From the NCBI GenBank assembly GCA_030457765.1, contig JAKDUK010000021.1, positions 1 to 39,505 of the forward strand: a stretch of DNA of 39,505 nucleotides, read 5' to 3'. The translations under genes and the position numbers were made by a program. Positions 1 to 9,281 of this stretch are shown piece after piece; position 1 is the stretch's first letter; every line of letters begins with the position of its first letter. The stretch comes from Marinobacter sp. (GTDB lineage Bacteria; Pseudomonadota; Gammaproteobacteria; Pseudomonadales; Oleiphilaceae). The notes under the pieces are model-generated. The model did not search any database. It was not told where the DNA came from and saw nothing but the letters and a program-made list of their open reading frames with translations.

Positions 1-1330
<1,330 letters not shown>

Positions 1331-1342
1331 ACGAGGTAGGTT

Positions 1343-2170
1343 ATGAGTAATGAGCTTTATGCGGTGGTAGGCCACCCGATAAACCACAGCAAATCGCCGA
1401 AAATCCACAGTCAGTTTGCCCAGCAGACTCGCGAGCCGATTGAGTACATAGCCATCCAGGCGCCCTTGGATGGTTTTACGGCAACCGTTCGCCAGTTTTT
1501 TGAAGGCGGCGGCAAAGGGCTCAACGTAACCGTACCTTTTAAAGAACAAGCATGGGAGCTGGCGGATTGCCGGGTCGCGAGAGCTGAAAAGGTCGGTGCG
1601 GCGAATACCTTGTACCAGAACCCCGAAGGGCAGTTGATTGCTGACAACACTGACGGCCATGGACTGGTGCGTGATCTGCTCGCCAACCACGACGTTCAGC
1701 TCAAAGGCGCTCGCATATTGGTTCTGGGCGCAGGTGGCGCCGTTCGCGGTGTTTTAGGCCCGCTGCTTGAACAGCATCCCGCCAGCCTTACCATCGCAAA
1801 CCGCACGGTGGCCAAAGCCGAGGCACTGGCTAGATTGTTCGCAGATGAGGCCGGCACCGCCACATTGAGCGCCTGTGGATTTGAAGAGCCGGACCAGCCG
1901 TTTGATCTGATTATCAACGGCACCAGCGCCAGTTTGCAGGGCGATTTACCCCCCCTTTGCGCAAATGTGATCACGGCAGACACAGTGTTGTACGACATGA
2001 TGTACGCTTCACACACAACGCCATTTAATCAGTGGGCTCTGGATAACGGAGCCGTGCGGGTATTTGACGGCTTGGGTATGCTGATTGAACAGGCCGCCGA
2101 ATCCTTTCGAGTATGGCGGGGCGTGCGCCCGGAAACTGCACCGGTTATTGATGCGATGCGTAACGATTGA
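1343..2170 (+). CDS. aroE: Shikimate dehydrogenase (NADP+)
   Basis: The 275-aa product is a full-length shikimate dehydrogenase, which reduces 3-dehydroshikimate to shikimate with NADPH in the chorismate pathway. The N-terminal SKSP motif (about residues 16-19) and NVTVPFK carry substrate-binding residues including the catalytic lysine. A glycine-rich GAGGAVRGV loop (about residues 128-136) and the NRT motif bind NADP. The C-terminal GLGMLIEQAAESF segment is also typical. The ATG is preceded by an AGGTAGG-type ribosome binding site 12 nt after hemF, so it is the third gene of the tsaC-hemF-aroE operon. Confidence 0.97.
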   Translation: MSNELYAVVGHPINHSKSPKIHSQFAQQTREPIEYIAIQAPLDGFTATVRQFFEGGGKGLNVTVPFKEQAWELADCRVARAEKVGAANTLYQNPEGQLIADNTDGHGLVRDLLANHDVQLKGARILVLGAGGAVRGVLGPLLEQHPASLTIANRTVAKAEALARLFADEAGTATLSACGFEEPDQPFDLIINGTSASLQGDLPPLCANVITADTVLYDMMYASHTTPFNQWALDNGAVRVFDGLGMLIEQAAESFRVWRGVRPETAPVIDAMRND

Positions 2171-2244
2171 GACGCGTAATCACTGAAAAGGTGCGGTGCA
2201 GCCGTGCCAGTCTCAGAGACAACAATCCGTAGTAAGGGCTATGC

Positions 2245-3018
2245 ATGGATATTCTTACCCTCGTAGGGCTTGTCGCCGGTATTGTGATTGTTATTCTGGC
2301 GATGCTGGCAAACGCCTCGCTTTTGACCTTCCTGAATCTCCCCGGCCTGGCCATTGTTCTGGGCGGAACCTTTGCGGTTACACTCATAAAGTTTCGCGTG
2401 TCTTCCGTTACCAGTGCTTTTCGATTGGCCATGAGCTCGGCATTCACCGACAAGGTCGATCGGCCCACAGAGCTTATTCGCGAGGCGGGAACACTGGCTT
2501 TAGTGGTGCGCAAAGAAGGCGTGCTGGGGTTGGAAAACCATCAAACCAGCAACGAGTTTCTGCAGAAAGCCATTAATCTGTGTGTAGATGGCCATCCGCC
2601 TGAATTGGTTGAGGAGGCCCTGGCTCAGGAGTCTCAGCAGATGACCGAGCGCTATGAGGTCGCTGAGCGGGTATTCCGAGGCATTGGCGAGTCTGCGCCG
2701 GCGATTGGCATGCTGGGCACCCTGGTGGGTCTGGTACAGATGCTTAACTCGCTGGATGACCCTTCTTCTATCGGCCCGGCTATGGCTGTAGCGCTGTTAA
2801 CAACGCTGTACGGTGCCTTTATTGCCCAGTTGATAGCCTTGCCTCTGGCCGACAAACTTCAGTTAAAAGCCGAGGACGAAAATCGCAATCAGGTACTGAT
2901 CGTTACCTCCATCCGTAACATCATGCGCGGTGAAAACCCCCGAGTAATGACCGAAATGCTCTCATCGTTTGTAACGCCGGATCAGCGCACAGGGCTGACG
3001 CCGGAGCGGGAGGGCTGA
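2245..3018 (+). CDS. pomA: Flagellar stator subunit, MotA/PomA family
   Basis: The 257-aa protein is a MotA/TolQ/ExbB-type inner-membrane stator subunit. It has two N-terminal membrane segments (about residues 3-22 and 28-48), a cytoplasmic loop and two C-terminal segments (about 145-165 and 178-200). The GESAPAIGMLGTLVGLV motif and the following PAMAVALLTTLYGAF stretch are diagnostic of MotA/PomA channel helices. Overall resemblance is to the sodium type PomA rather than E. coli MotA, which fits a marine organism; the ion is inferred. It begins 74 bp after aroE and is followed 4 bp later by the MotB/PomB partner gene. Confidence 0.92.
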   Translation: MDILTLVGLVAGIVIVILAMLANASLLTFLNLPGLAIVLGGTFAVTLIKFRVSSVTSAFRLAMSSAFTDKVDRPTELIREAGTLALVVRKEGVLGLENHQTSNEFLQKAINLCVDGHPPELVEEALAQESQQMTERYEVAERVFRGIGESAPAIGMLGTLVGLVQMLNSLDDPSSIGPAMAVALLTTLYGAFIAQLIALPLADKLQLKAEDENRNQVLIVTSIRNIMRGENPRVMTEMLSSFVTPDQRTGLTPEREG

Positions 3019-3022
3019 GGCT

Positions 3023-3856
3023 TTGCAGCAAATCCGCACAAACAGGAAGCCCCGGCAGAAAAACCAAACGCCTGCTTGGATCGTGACCTTTGCCGATCTG
3101 GCCACGTTGCTGCTTACGTTTTTTATTCTGCTGCTGTCTTTTGCGGAAATGGATATCGAAAAGTACAAAGCCATGGCCAACTCCATGTCCGTGGCGTTTG
3201 GTTCGGCCAACGTACTGGATGATAGCGTGGGTGGCTCACCGATTACTCTGGTGGAATCAGACACAGTTTCCCTGCCAGAACCTACGGAAACACAGACCCG
3301 AGAGCCGGAATTCATCGATGAGCGGGCGCCAGAAACCGCAACTACCGTTATCTCTGGCGGTGTGCTGGACCTGGCCAGCCGAATGATCAGCGAACTGGAA
3401 ACTGAAGTGGCTTCGGGGGCTTTGAGTGTTAACTACGACCAAAACAAAGTGGTGATCCGGTTTTCTGAAGAAGCCACCTTCCGTTCTGGCCAGGCGTCTA
3501 TCAAACCGGAAATGATCCCCATTATTGAACGAGTAGTGGGCGTGTTGGCTGGCTGCACCGGCGACGTGTTGGTTTCCGGTTACACAGACGACCGCCCTAT
3601 TTCCAGCAGCCGATACCGCTCCAACTGGGATCTCTCCGCAGCCCGGGCGGTATCAGTGGTGCATGAACTCGTGCTGAACCGAAAGGTGCCCGCAGAGCGT
3701 GTCGTTGCTGCCGGCCGCGCCGAAACCAACGCCCTCGCCCCAAACGACACCCCTGAAAACCGGGCCCTGAACCGCCGGGTAGAAATCGCCATACGCGACC
3801 CCGAGTGCGATGATGCTATTTCAACGGGAGATCTACCGGTAGAAATCCTGCCCTGA
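3023..3856 (+). CDS. pomB: Flagellar stator subunit, MotB/PomB family (TTG start)
   Basis: The 277-aa protein has one N-terminal membrane helix (about residues 20-40) with the ion-binding aspartate of the TFADLATLL motif (Asp25), then a LSFAEMD plug region very like PomB. A C-terminal OmpA-like peptidoglycan-binding domain (about 140-270) carries SGYTDDRP, a WDLSAARA segment and NRRVEI. It pairs with the upstream PomA-like subunit to form the stator that couples ion flow to flagellar rotation. The start is TTG at 3023 behind a GGAGGGCTGAGG purine-rich stretch; no ATG precedes the conserved helix in a suitable place. The sodium preference is inferred from the PomB-like plug. Confidence 0.92.
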   Translation: MQQIRTNRKPRQKNQTPAWIVTFADLATLLLTFFILLLSFAEMDIEKYKAMANSMSVAFGSANVLDDSVGGSPITLVESDTVSLPEPTETQTREPEFIDERAPETATTVISGGVLDLASRMISELETEVASGALSVNYDQNKVVIRFSEEATFRSGQASIKPEMIPIIERVVGVLAGCTGDVLVSGYTDDRPISSSRYRSNWDLSAARAVSVVHELVLNRKVPAERVVAAGRAETNALAPNDTPENRALNRRVEIAIRDPECDDAISTGDLPVEILP

Positions 3857-3896
3857 ATTTCCCGCGCCCCCCGGTTCATGTTGGTTGCCCTTATGA

Positions 3897-4436
3897 TCAG
3901 CCCGGTTCGGCCAGATATTCGTCTTTGAGCTTCACGTAGTTGGCCGCTGTATATTTGAAAAACGTACGCTCGTTTTCTGACAAGGCCCGTGCCTTCTTAC
4001 ACGGCGAACCCACATAAAGGTGCCCGGATTCCAGGGTTTTCCCCGGTGGCACCAGACAACCGGCCGCAACAATTACCTCATCTTCCACCACGGCGCCATC
4101 CATAATGATGCACCCCATACCTACCAACACCCGACTACCCACAGTACAGCCGTGCAACAGGGCTTTATGCCCGACAGTGACATCATCGCCAATAATCAGC
4201 GGATAGCCTCCGGGGTTATAATCGCTGGCATGGGTGATATGCAGCACCGAGCCGTCCTGAATGCTGCAGCGATCGCCAATACGGATTTTGTGCATGTCGC
4301 CACGCACCACCGTCATTGGCCAGATGGAGCAATCGTCGCCGGTTTGAACATCTCCGATGACCACAGCACTGGCATCCACCAGAGCGCGTTCTCCGAAACT
4401 TGGCGTGGTACCCTTGTGAGAGCGTATATTCGTCAT
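3897..4436 (-). CDS. Gamma-carbonic anhydrase family protein
   Basis: The 179-aa protein is a left-handed beta-helix (hexapeptide repeat) of the gamma-carbonic anhydrase/YrdA/PaaY family. Candidate zinc ligands are His66 or His69 (LHITHA), His90 and His95 (VGHKALLHGC). The conserved SIWP, VVRGD and IQDGSVLH segments are present. The start was taken as ATG at 4436, because the upstream in-frame extension to 4598 is translated from the inverted-repeat element and is not family sequence. Catalytic carbonic anhydrase activity has been shown for only some family members, so the reaction is a family-based guess. It is divergent from prlC and convergent with pomB. Confidence 0.9.
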   Translation of the reverse strand: MTNIRSHKGTTPSFGERALVDASAVVIGDVQTGDDCSIWPMTVVRGDMHKIRIGDRCSIQDGSVLHITHASDYNPGGYPLIIGDDVTVGHKALLHGCTVGSRVLVGMGCIIMDGAVVEDEVIVAAGCLVPPGKTLESGHLYVGSPCKKARALSENERTFFKYTAANYVKLKDEYLAEPG

Positions 4437-4472
4437 TACATATACCTTAGTTGCATTAACTCTGGAGTCGGG

Positions 4473-4588
4473 GGCAGCTATGCAGGAGGTTGTTCCAAAA
4501 CTGTGCGGAGCCATGAATGGCGGAGCCCAAGCGTCACATGGATGTGCCGCAAGGAGCGTGTTTTGGAACAACCTCCTGCATAGCTGCC
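4473..4588. repeat. MITE/REP-like element with perfect 29-bp inverted repeats
   Basis: Bases 4473-4501 and 4560-4588 are perfect reverse complements (29 bp each), separated by a 58-bp spacer at 4502-4559. The spacer itself holds shorter dyads (GCCAT/ATGGC and CACAT/ATGTG). Small in-frame ORFs on both strands end in the same residues only because of the symmetry and are not genes. The element lies between two divergent genes, so it is not a simple end-of-operon terminator. The size and terminal symmetry resemble a small non-autonomous mobile element or a dispersed intergenic repeat. No second copy is visible in this window and no clear target-site duplication was identified. Confidence 0.8.
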
Positions 4589-4650
4589 TTTCCCCCAAAG
4601 TTTGATATCAATAAAGCTACCTGACATTTGAACAGCTGAGAAGGGCATCC

Positions 4651-6696
4651 ATGAATAACCCGTTACTGACTGATGATTTGCTGCCAAAATTTGATCATGT
4701 GCGCACCGAGCACATGGAAACGGCCATAGACCAGATTCTCAGCGAGAATCGCGTGAAAATCGCCAGCCTGGCCCAGAACGAAGACCCTACCTGGGATACC
4801 CTGGCCCAGCCCATGCAGTCGCTGGAAGACAAGCTCAACAATGCCTGGTCGGTTATTTCGCACCTCAACGGCGTGATGAACAGCGACGATCTGCGCAAAG
4901 TCTACAAAAACTGCCTGGAAAAACTGACGGAATACAGCACTGAACTCAGCCAAAACTCCGCCCTGTGCGACGCCTACAAAAAGCTGGCCGCCCGGGAGGA
5001 TTTCAAAGACCTAAGCGAAGCCCAGCGAAAGTCTGTGGATAACACCCTGAGAGACTTTCACCTTGGCGGCGTCGACCTGCCCGACGAGCAGAAGCAGCAG
5101 TATGCAGCTCTCTCCCGTGAGCTGGCAGAATTGACCAACAGCTTCAGTGAAAACGTACTGGACGCCACTGAAAACTGGTTCAAACACATCACCAACGTGG
5201 AAGAGCTGGCCGGCATACCGGAGAGTGCCATCGAAGGCGCAAAGCAGGCGGCTAGCCAGAAAGAACTGGATGGTTATGTAATTACCCTGGACTTCCCCAG
5301 CTTCTTCCCGGTGATGACCTATTGCGACAACCGCGAACTGCGCCACGAAGTTTACGAGGCGTTTGTTACCCGCGCCTCTGACGTAGGCCCGGATGCCGGC
5401 ACCTGGGACAACACCCAAGTGATGGCCGAGATTCTCAAGCGCCGCCACGCCCAGGCCAAATTGCTAGGCTTCGACAATTATGCGCAAAGCTCGCTGGCCA
5501 CCAAAATGGCCCGGGATACCGATGAAGTTCTGGGCTTTCTCAACCAACTGGCGGCCAAATCCAAGCCGGTGGCGGAAAAAGAGTTTGCCGAGCTAAAAGC
5601 CTTCGCCAAAGACGAACACGGCCTCGACGACCTGAAAACCTGGGACGTAGGCTACTATAGCGAAAAGCTGCGCCAGCAGCGCTACGACATCTCACCGGAA
5701 ACCCTGCGCCCCTGGTTCCCTGTGAATAAGGTGGTACCGGGCCTGTTCCGGGTTGCCGAAAAGCTGTTCAATGTGCAGATAGAAGCCAAACCAGAGGTAG
5801 AAACCTGGCACGAAGACGCCACCGCCTACTGCATCAGCCGCGATGGTGAGCCTATCGCCTGGTTCTACTTTGACCTGTTTGCCCGTCAAGGTAAGCGCGG
5901 TGGTGCCTGGATGGCCGATTGCCGGGTGCGCTGGCGCAATCAGCGTGGCACGCTGCAATTGCCCGTGGCCTTCCTGACCTGCAATTTCACGCCACCGGTG
6001 AACGGCAAGCCGTCGCTGCTCACCCACGATGAAGTAACCACGTTGTTCCACGAATTCGGCCACGGGCTGCACCACATGCTGACCCAGGTGGACGTGGCGG
6101 AAGTGTCTGGCATCAACGGTGTGGCCTGGGATGCAGTAGAACTGCCCAGCCAGTTCCTGGAAAACTGGTGCTGGAATCCTGAATCCCTGGCGCTGATTGC
6201 CAGCCACCATGAAACCGGCGAGCCATTACCGGAAGATTTGTTGCAGAAGCTACTGGCAGCGAAAAACTTCCAGTCCGGCATGGCGATGGTGCGCCAACTG
6301 GAATTCTCCCTGTTCGATTTCCGCCTGCATGCGGAATTCACCGAAGAGGCGCCCACCAATCCACTGGCCATGCACCGCAAAGTGCGTGAAGACATTGCCG
6401 TGGTGGAGGGTCCGGAGTTCAATCGCTTCCCCAACGCGTTCTCCCACATCTTCGCCGGCGGATATGCCGCGGGCTATTACAGCTACAAGTGGGCTGAGGT
6501 GTTGGCCGCAGATGCTTTCTCGTTGTTTGAAGAAAACGGCATCTTTGATTCAGAAACCGGGCGGGCCTTCTTGCAGAACATCCTGGAGAAAGGCGGGTCG
6601 CAGGAGCCTATGGAGTTGTTCAAAGCTTTCCGTGGCCGCGAGCCTGAAGTAGGCGCTTTACTGAAACAGACCGGCATCACGGACGACGCGGCCTGA
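4651..6696 (+). CDS. prlC: Oligopeptidase A (M3 family)
   Basis: The 681-aa product has the length and layout of PrlC/oligopeptidase A, a cytosolic zinc endopeptidase that degrades signal peptides and other short peptides. The zinc-binding HEFGH motif lies at residues 467-471, followed by the GINGVAWDAVELPSQFLENW segment that contributes the third zinc ligand. The C-terminal FPNAFSHIFAGGYAAGYYSY block is also diagnostic. The ATG at 4651 follows a GAGAAGGG purine stretch. yheV follows 57 bp downstream in the same direction, an arrangement also known from pseudomonads. The promoter is expected in the 62 bp after the repeat element or within it. Confidence 0.97.
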   Translation: MNNPLLTDDLLPKFDHVRTEHMETAIDQILSENRVKIASLAQNEDPTWDTLAQPMQSLEDKLNNAWSVISHLNGVMNSDDLRKVYKNCLEKLTEYSTELSQNSALCDAYKKLAAREDFKDLSEAQRKSVDNTLRDFHLGGVDLPDEQKQQYAALSRELAELTNSFSENVLDATENWFKHITNVEELAGIPESAIEGAKQAASQKELDGYVITLDFPSFFPVMTYCDNRELRHEVYEAFVTRASDVGPDAGTWDNTQVMAEILKRRHAQAKLLGFDNYAQSSLATKMARDTDEVLGFLNQLAAKSKPVAEKEFAELKAFAKDEHGLDDLKTWDVGYYSEKLRQQRYDISPETLRPWFPVNKVVPGLFRVAEKLFNVQIEAKPEVETWHEDATAYCISRDGEPIAWFYFDLFARQGKRGGAWMADCRVRWRNQRGTLQLPVAFLTCNFTPPVNGKPSLLTHDEVTTLFHEFGHGLHHMLTQVDVAEVSGINGVAWDAVELPSQFLENWCWNPESLALIASHHETGEPLPEDLLQKLLAAKNFQSGMAMVRQLEFSLFDFRLHAEFTEEAPTNPLAMHRKVREDIAVVEGPEFNRFPNAFSHIFAGGYAAGYYSYKWAEVLAADAFSLFEENGIFDSETGRAFLQNILEKGGSQEPMELFKAFRGREPEVGALLKQTGITDDAA

Positions 6697-6705
6697 TCCA
6701 ACCTT

Positions 6706-6732
6706 CTCCGGTGGCCATTATGGCTGCCGGAG
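6706..6732 (+). terminator. Stem-loop between prlC and yheV
   Basis: CTCCGG (6706-6711) pairs with CCGGAG (6727-6732), and an inner GCCAT/ATGGC dyad extends the stem. It is followed by GCTTTAATC rather than a long T-run. It could be a weak terminator after prlC or an RNA processing/stabilising hairpin ahead of yheV, whose ribosome binding site starts just after it. Confidence 0.45.
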
Positions 6733-6753
6733 GCTTTAATCTGGAGGTACGTT

Positions 6754-7005
6754 ATGGCGACCCCGAAACGCTTTATAGCCGGTGCCATCTGCCCACGCTG
6801 TGCGGAGATGGACAAAATCATGATGTTCACCGACGATTCTGATGAGCAGATTCGCGAGTGTGTGGCCTGCGGTTTTACCGATGCTGTTTCAGACGCGGAG
6901 CAGCCCACCAACCCTGAGCTGGATACGCGGGTTAATACCCGTGATAACGAGGATGATCATACGGTTAAGCAGGTTGTTTTCTTTAAGGCTGGGCCTGAGG
7001 ACTAA
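6754..7005 (+). CDS. yheV: YheV family putative zinc-ribbon protein
   Basis: The 83-aa protein has two CxxC knuckles, CPRC (about residues 13-16) and CVAC (about 37-40), separated by a short acidic stretch. This is the zinc-ribbon arrangement of the YheV/DUF2387 family. The C-terminal tail is polar and acidic. The molecular role is not established. The ATG follows CTGGAGG at good spacing. It sits directly downstream of prlC and may share its transcript unless the intervening hairpin terminates it. Confidence 0.9.
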   Translation: MATPKRFIAGAICPRCAEMDKIMMFTDDSDEQIRECVACGFTDAVSDAEQPTNPELDTRVNTRDNEDDHTVKQVVFFKAGPED

Positions 7006-7089
7006 AGATTAAAGACTGTAGTCTGCCGGCTTGCTGGGGTCGATGCCGCGGCGATATCGGCACGGTTCGCTCAGAGGGCCCCCCGTGAC

Positions 7090-7120
7090 CTCGTAGCCCC
7101 CAAAACCAGCAGGCTACGAG
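7090..7120. terminator. Possible bidirectional terminator between convergent genes
   Basis: CTCGTAGC (7090-7097) and GCTACGAG (7113-7120) form an 8-bp stem with a 15-nt loop in the 134-bp gap between yheV and the convergent antiporter gene. No T-run follows on either strand, so an intrinsic terminator role is uncertain. Confidence 0.4.
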
Positions 7121-7139
7121 ATCTTCAAAGTCCCCAAAC

Positions 7140-8462
7140 TTAAAGAACCATAGCCGCCAACCACCCAAACCCGAGCAGTGGCAGGTTATAGTGCAAGAAC
7201 GTGGGCACCACAGAATCCCAGATGTGGTTGTGCTGGCCGTCTACGTTCAGGCCGGCGGTGGGGCCGAGGGTGGAGTCAGAGGCTGGGGAACCGGCATCAC
7301 CCAATGCGCCGGCGGTGCCGACCAAAGCGACAATGGCCATGGAGCTGAAGCCCATTTCCAGAGCCAGGGGCACATACAGGGCCGCTATGATGGGGATGGT
7401 CGAGAAAGACGAGCCGATGCCCAGAGTAATCATCAGACCCACCAGCAGCATCAGAAGCGCCGCCATAGGCTTGTTATTACCAATCACGTCAACAGAGCTT
7501 TGTACCAGTGTGGCGATTTCGCCAGTTTCGCGCATCACTTCGGCGAAACCGGATGCGGTGATCATTATGAAACCGATCATCGCCAGCATTTTCATGCCTT
7601 CGGTAAACAGGTCGTCTGCTTCTTTCCACTTCACCACCCCGGAGAGATTGAACAGCAGAAAACCCGCCAGCGCGCCCAGGATCATCGAACCCAGCCACAA
7701 CTGAACCACAAAGGCGACCACAATCGCTACCAACGCCATGATCAACGTGCCCGGGCTGTAGGACACATTTACTCTCTCGGTGCGGGTAATGGCCTCAAGA
7801 TCGTACTCACGGTCGCCACGATAGGTGATAAAAATAGCAACCAGCAGACCACAGAGCATGCCCAGGGCTGGCAGTGCCATGGCTTTCATCACGCTCAGGC
7901 CTTCAGTGGCACCGCCGTTGGCGCTGATTTTAGCCATCAGGATTTCGTTCAGGTAAATGCCGCCGAAGCCTATGGGCAGGAACATGTACGGGGTGATCAA
8001 GCCGAACGTGAGAGCACAGGCAACCAGCCGGCGATCCATGTTTAGTTTGGCCATTACATACAACATGGGCGGTACAACCAACGGAATGAACGCAATGTGG
8101 ATGGGCAAAATGTTCTGCGACGACAGGGCTATTAACACCAACACGCCGATGATCATATAACGCACACCCTTGGCCGCAGCGCTGTTTTCTTGCTGGCCAA
8201 CCATGGCGAGAGTTTTGTCTGCCAGTGCATGGGCAAGGCCGGATTTGCCGATGGCAACGGCGAACGCACCCAGGGTGGCGTAGGACAGAGCAACGGTGGC
8301 GCCGCCACCAAGCCCGTTGTTGAACGCGTCAATGGTGGTTTCGAGAGATAACCCTGCAATCAGGCCGCCGGAAACGGCGCCGACGATAAGGGCAACAACA
8401 ACGTGGATGCGGGCCAGGCTCATGACGAGCATGATCAGTACCGCGGCAACAACGGCATTCAT
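7140..8462 (-). CDS. Na+/H+ antiporter family transporter (YuiF-like)
   Basis: The 440-aa polytopic membrane protein has about 11-12 hydrophobic segments and belongs to the Na+/H+ antiporter family with the Na_H_antiport_2 N-terminal region (NhaC superfamily). Recognisable segments include ALSSQNILPIHIAFIPL, FLPIGFGGIYLNEIL and the C-terminal GDAGSPASDSTLGPT motif. Some relatives have been assigned to histidine or other organic acid uptake, so the substrate is not certain. The ATG at 8462 has CCGGAG upstream. It is transcribed alone or behind the DUF1653 gene, with a perfect 9-bp hairpin in the gap between them. Confidence 0.85.
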   Translation of the reverse strand: MNAVVAAVLIMLVMSLARIHVVVALIVGAVSGGLIAGLSLETTIDAFNNGLGGGATVALSYATLGAFAVAIGKSGLAHALADKTLAMVGQQENSAAAKGVRYMIIGVLVLIALSSQNILPIHIAFIPLVVPPMLYVMAKLNMDRRLVACALTFGLITPYMFLPIGFGGIYLNEILMAKISANGGATEGLSVMKAMALPALGMLCGLLVAIFITYRGDREYDLEAITRTERVNVSYSPGTLIMALVAIVVAFVVQLWLGSMILGALAGFLLFNLSGVVKWKEADDLFTEGMKMLAMIGFIMITASGFAEVMRETGEIATLVQSSVDVIGNNKPMAALLMLLVGLMITLGIGSSFSTIPIIAALYVPLALEMGFSSMAIVALVGTAGALGDAGSPASDSTLGPTAGLNVDGQHNHIWDSVVPTFLHYNLPLLGFGWLAAMVL

Positions 8463-8493
8463 GGGGAAACTCCGGGTGTGGCGTTAGCGTTAT

Positions 8494-8515
8494 CCAGCCT
8501 TCTTTTGAAGGCTGG
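8494..8515 (-). terminator. Perfect 9-bp hairpin downstream of the DUF1653 gene
   Basis: CCAGCCTTC (8494-8502) and GAAGGCTGG (8507-8515) flank a 4-nt loop. It lies about 60 nt after the DUF1653 stop and 32 nt before the antiporter start on the minus strand. It lacks a T-run on that strand, so it may be a weak terminator or an mRNA hairpin upstream of the antiporter gene. Confidence 0.45.
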
Positions 8516-8577
8516 TATCATGAAAATGCGGTAATGTGCAGGAATTAGCGAGCTGAGTCAAAGTGCTTGTGCAACTG

Positions 8578-8808
8578 TTAATCTTTGTCGATACGCGCGA
8601 AACGCGGAACCTGTTCTCCCACTACGGTTACGTTTTCCCGGAACATACTGAGCGGACGCACCCACAGGCTGAGATCACCGTAAAGGCAACGGTAAACCAC
8701 CAGTTCTTCCTCGGTTTCGCTGTGCTTGGCTATGCCGATAACCTCATAATCCTGGCCTTTGTAATGCTGGTAGCGGCCTGGGCGGATATCTTTTTTGCTT
8801 TCAGTCAT
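8578..8808 (-). CDS. DUF1653 domain protein
   Basis: The 76-aa protein is almost entirely one DUF1653 domain: PGRYQHYKGQDYEVIGIAKH, a VVYR(C)LYGD stretch, then the WVRPLSMF segment. The family is widespread and small, and its function is not known. No signal peptide or membrane segment is present, so it should be cytosolic. It starts at ATG 8808, 21 bp downstream of the truncated-haemoglobin stop on the same strand, so it may be read through from that operon. Whether it belongs functionally to the operon is unclear. Confidence 0.88.
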   Translation of the reverse strand: MTESKKDIRPGRYQHYKGQDYEVIGIAKHSETEEELVVYRCLYGDLSLWVRPLSMFRENVTVVGEQVPRFARIDKD

Positions 8809-8829
8809 TGTGTGTCTGTTCCCGTCGTT

Positions 8830-9279
8830 TTAAAGATGGCGAATGTCTGAGTACATCGGCAGTAGTTGTTTGATTAGCCGGTTCTGCGCGCCGGTCGGTA
8901 TCTGGTTTGATTCCATGGCCAGAATAAGGTTTTCGGCCAGAGCGTTAAACTGGGTGTTGGTGATGTTCATGGCGGCGTGAAGCTCCCGCATTTCGCGGCC
9001 TTTATACTGGCAGGGGCCACCACTGAGTTCACACAGCTGATCGGTCAGGTTGCGATGGAACCGTGCCACGTTTATACCTTTGAACTGATGATTGATGCGC
9101 TCGTCCTCCACGATGAGGTATAGCATGTCTTCCACCACATCGGCGATGCCGGCGCGTTCTCCCAGTTGCAGATACAGGCTGTTATCCGGCTGGCTTTGCA
9201 AGCTTTGGCACCCGCTTGAAATAAGACCGGCTGCGATCATGACTACGGCGATAAATGCTCTTATGTTGGTTGTGCCCAT
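8830..9279 (-). CDS. Group 1 truncated haemoglobin with lipoprotein-type signal
   Basis: The 149-aa protein has an N-terminal hydrophobic segment (about residues 8-22) ending in ISSGC, a lipoprotein-like cleavage site with Cys24; the serine at -3 is not the usual aliphatic residue. The rest is a group 1 truncated globin: YLQLGERAGI, a B-helix tyrosine in MLYLIVEDERI, GGPCQYKG and the proximal histidine His101 in MRELHAAMNIT. Truncated haemoglobins bind O2 or NO and are usually cytosolic, so export to the periplasm or an envelope membrane is unusual. It starts 2 bp after the DUF3034 stop, with AGGGGAG inside the upstream gene, and is the last gene of the cupredoxin/GGDEF-EAL operon. Confidence 0.85.
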   Translation of the reverse strand: MGTTNIRAFIAVVMIAAGLISSGCQSLQSQPDNSLYLQLGERAGIADVVEDMLYLIVEDERINHQFKGINVARFHRNLTDQLCELSGGPCQYKGREMRELHAAMNITNTQFNALAENLILAMESNQIPTGAQNRLIKQLLPMYSDIRHL

Positions 9280-9281
9280 GA

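Noticed and set aside
3897..4598. Longer N-terminus for the carbonic anhydrase family protein
   Set aside because: The added 54 residues are translated from the inverted-repeat element; the family sequence begins at ATG 4436.
4478..4687. Short ORFs on both strands across 4478-4687 ending in the same residues
   Set aside because: The shared ending is caused by the perfect inverted repeat at 4473-4588; neither resembles a protein family.
7191..8045. 284-aa plus-strand ORF rich in His and Gln
   Set aside because: It lies wholly inside the antiporter gene in another frame and has the low-complexity composition of an antisense shadow.
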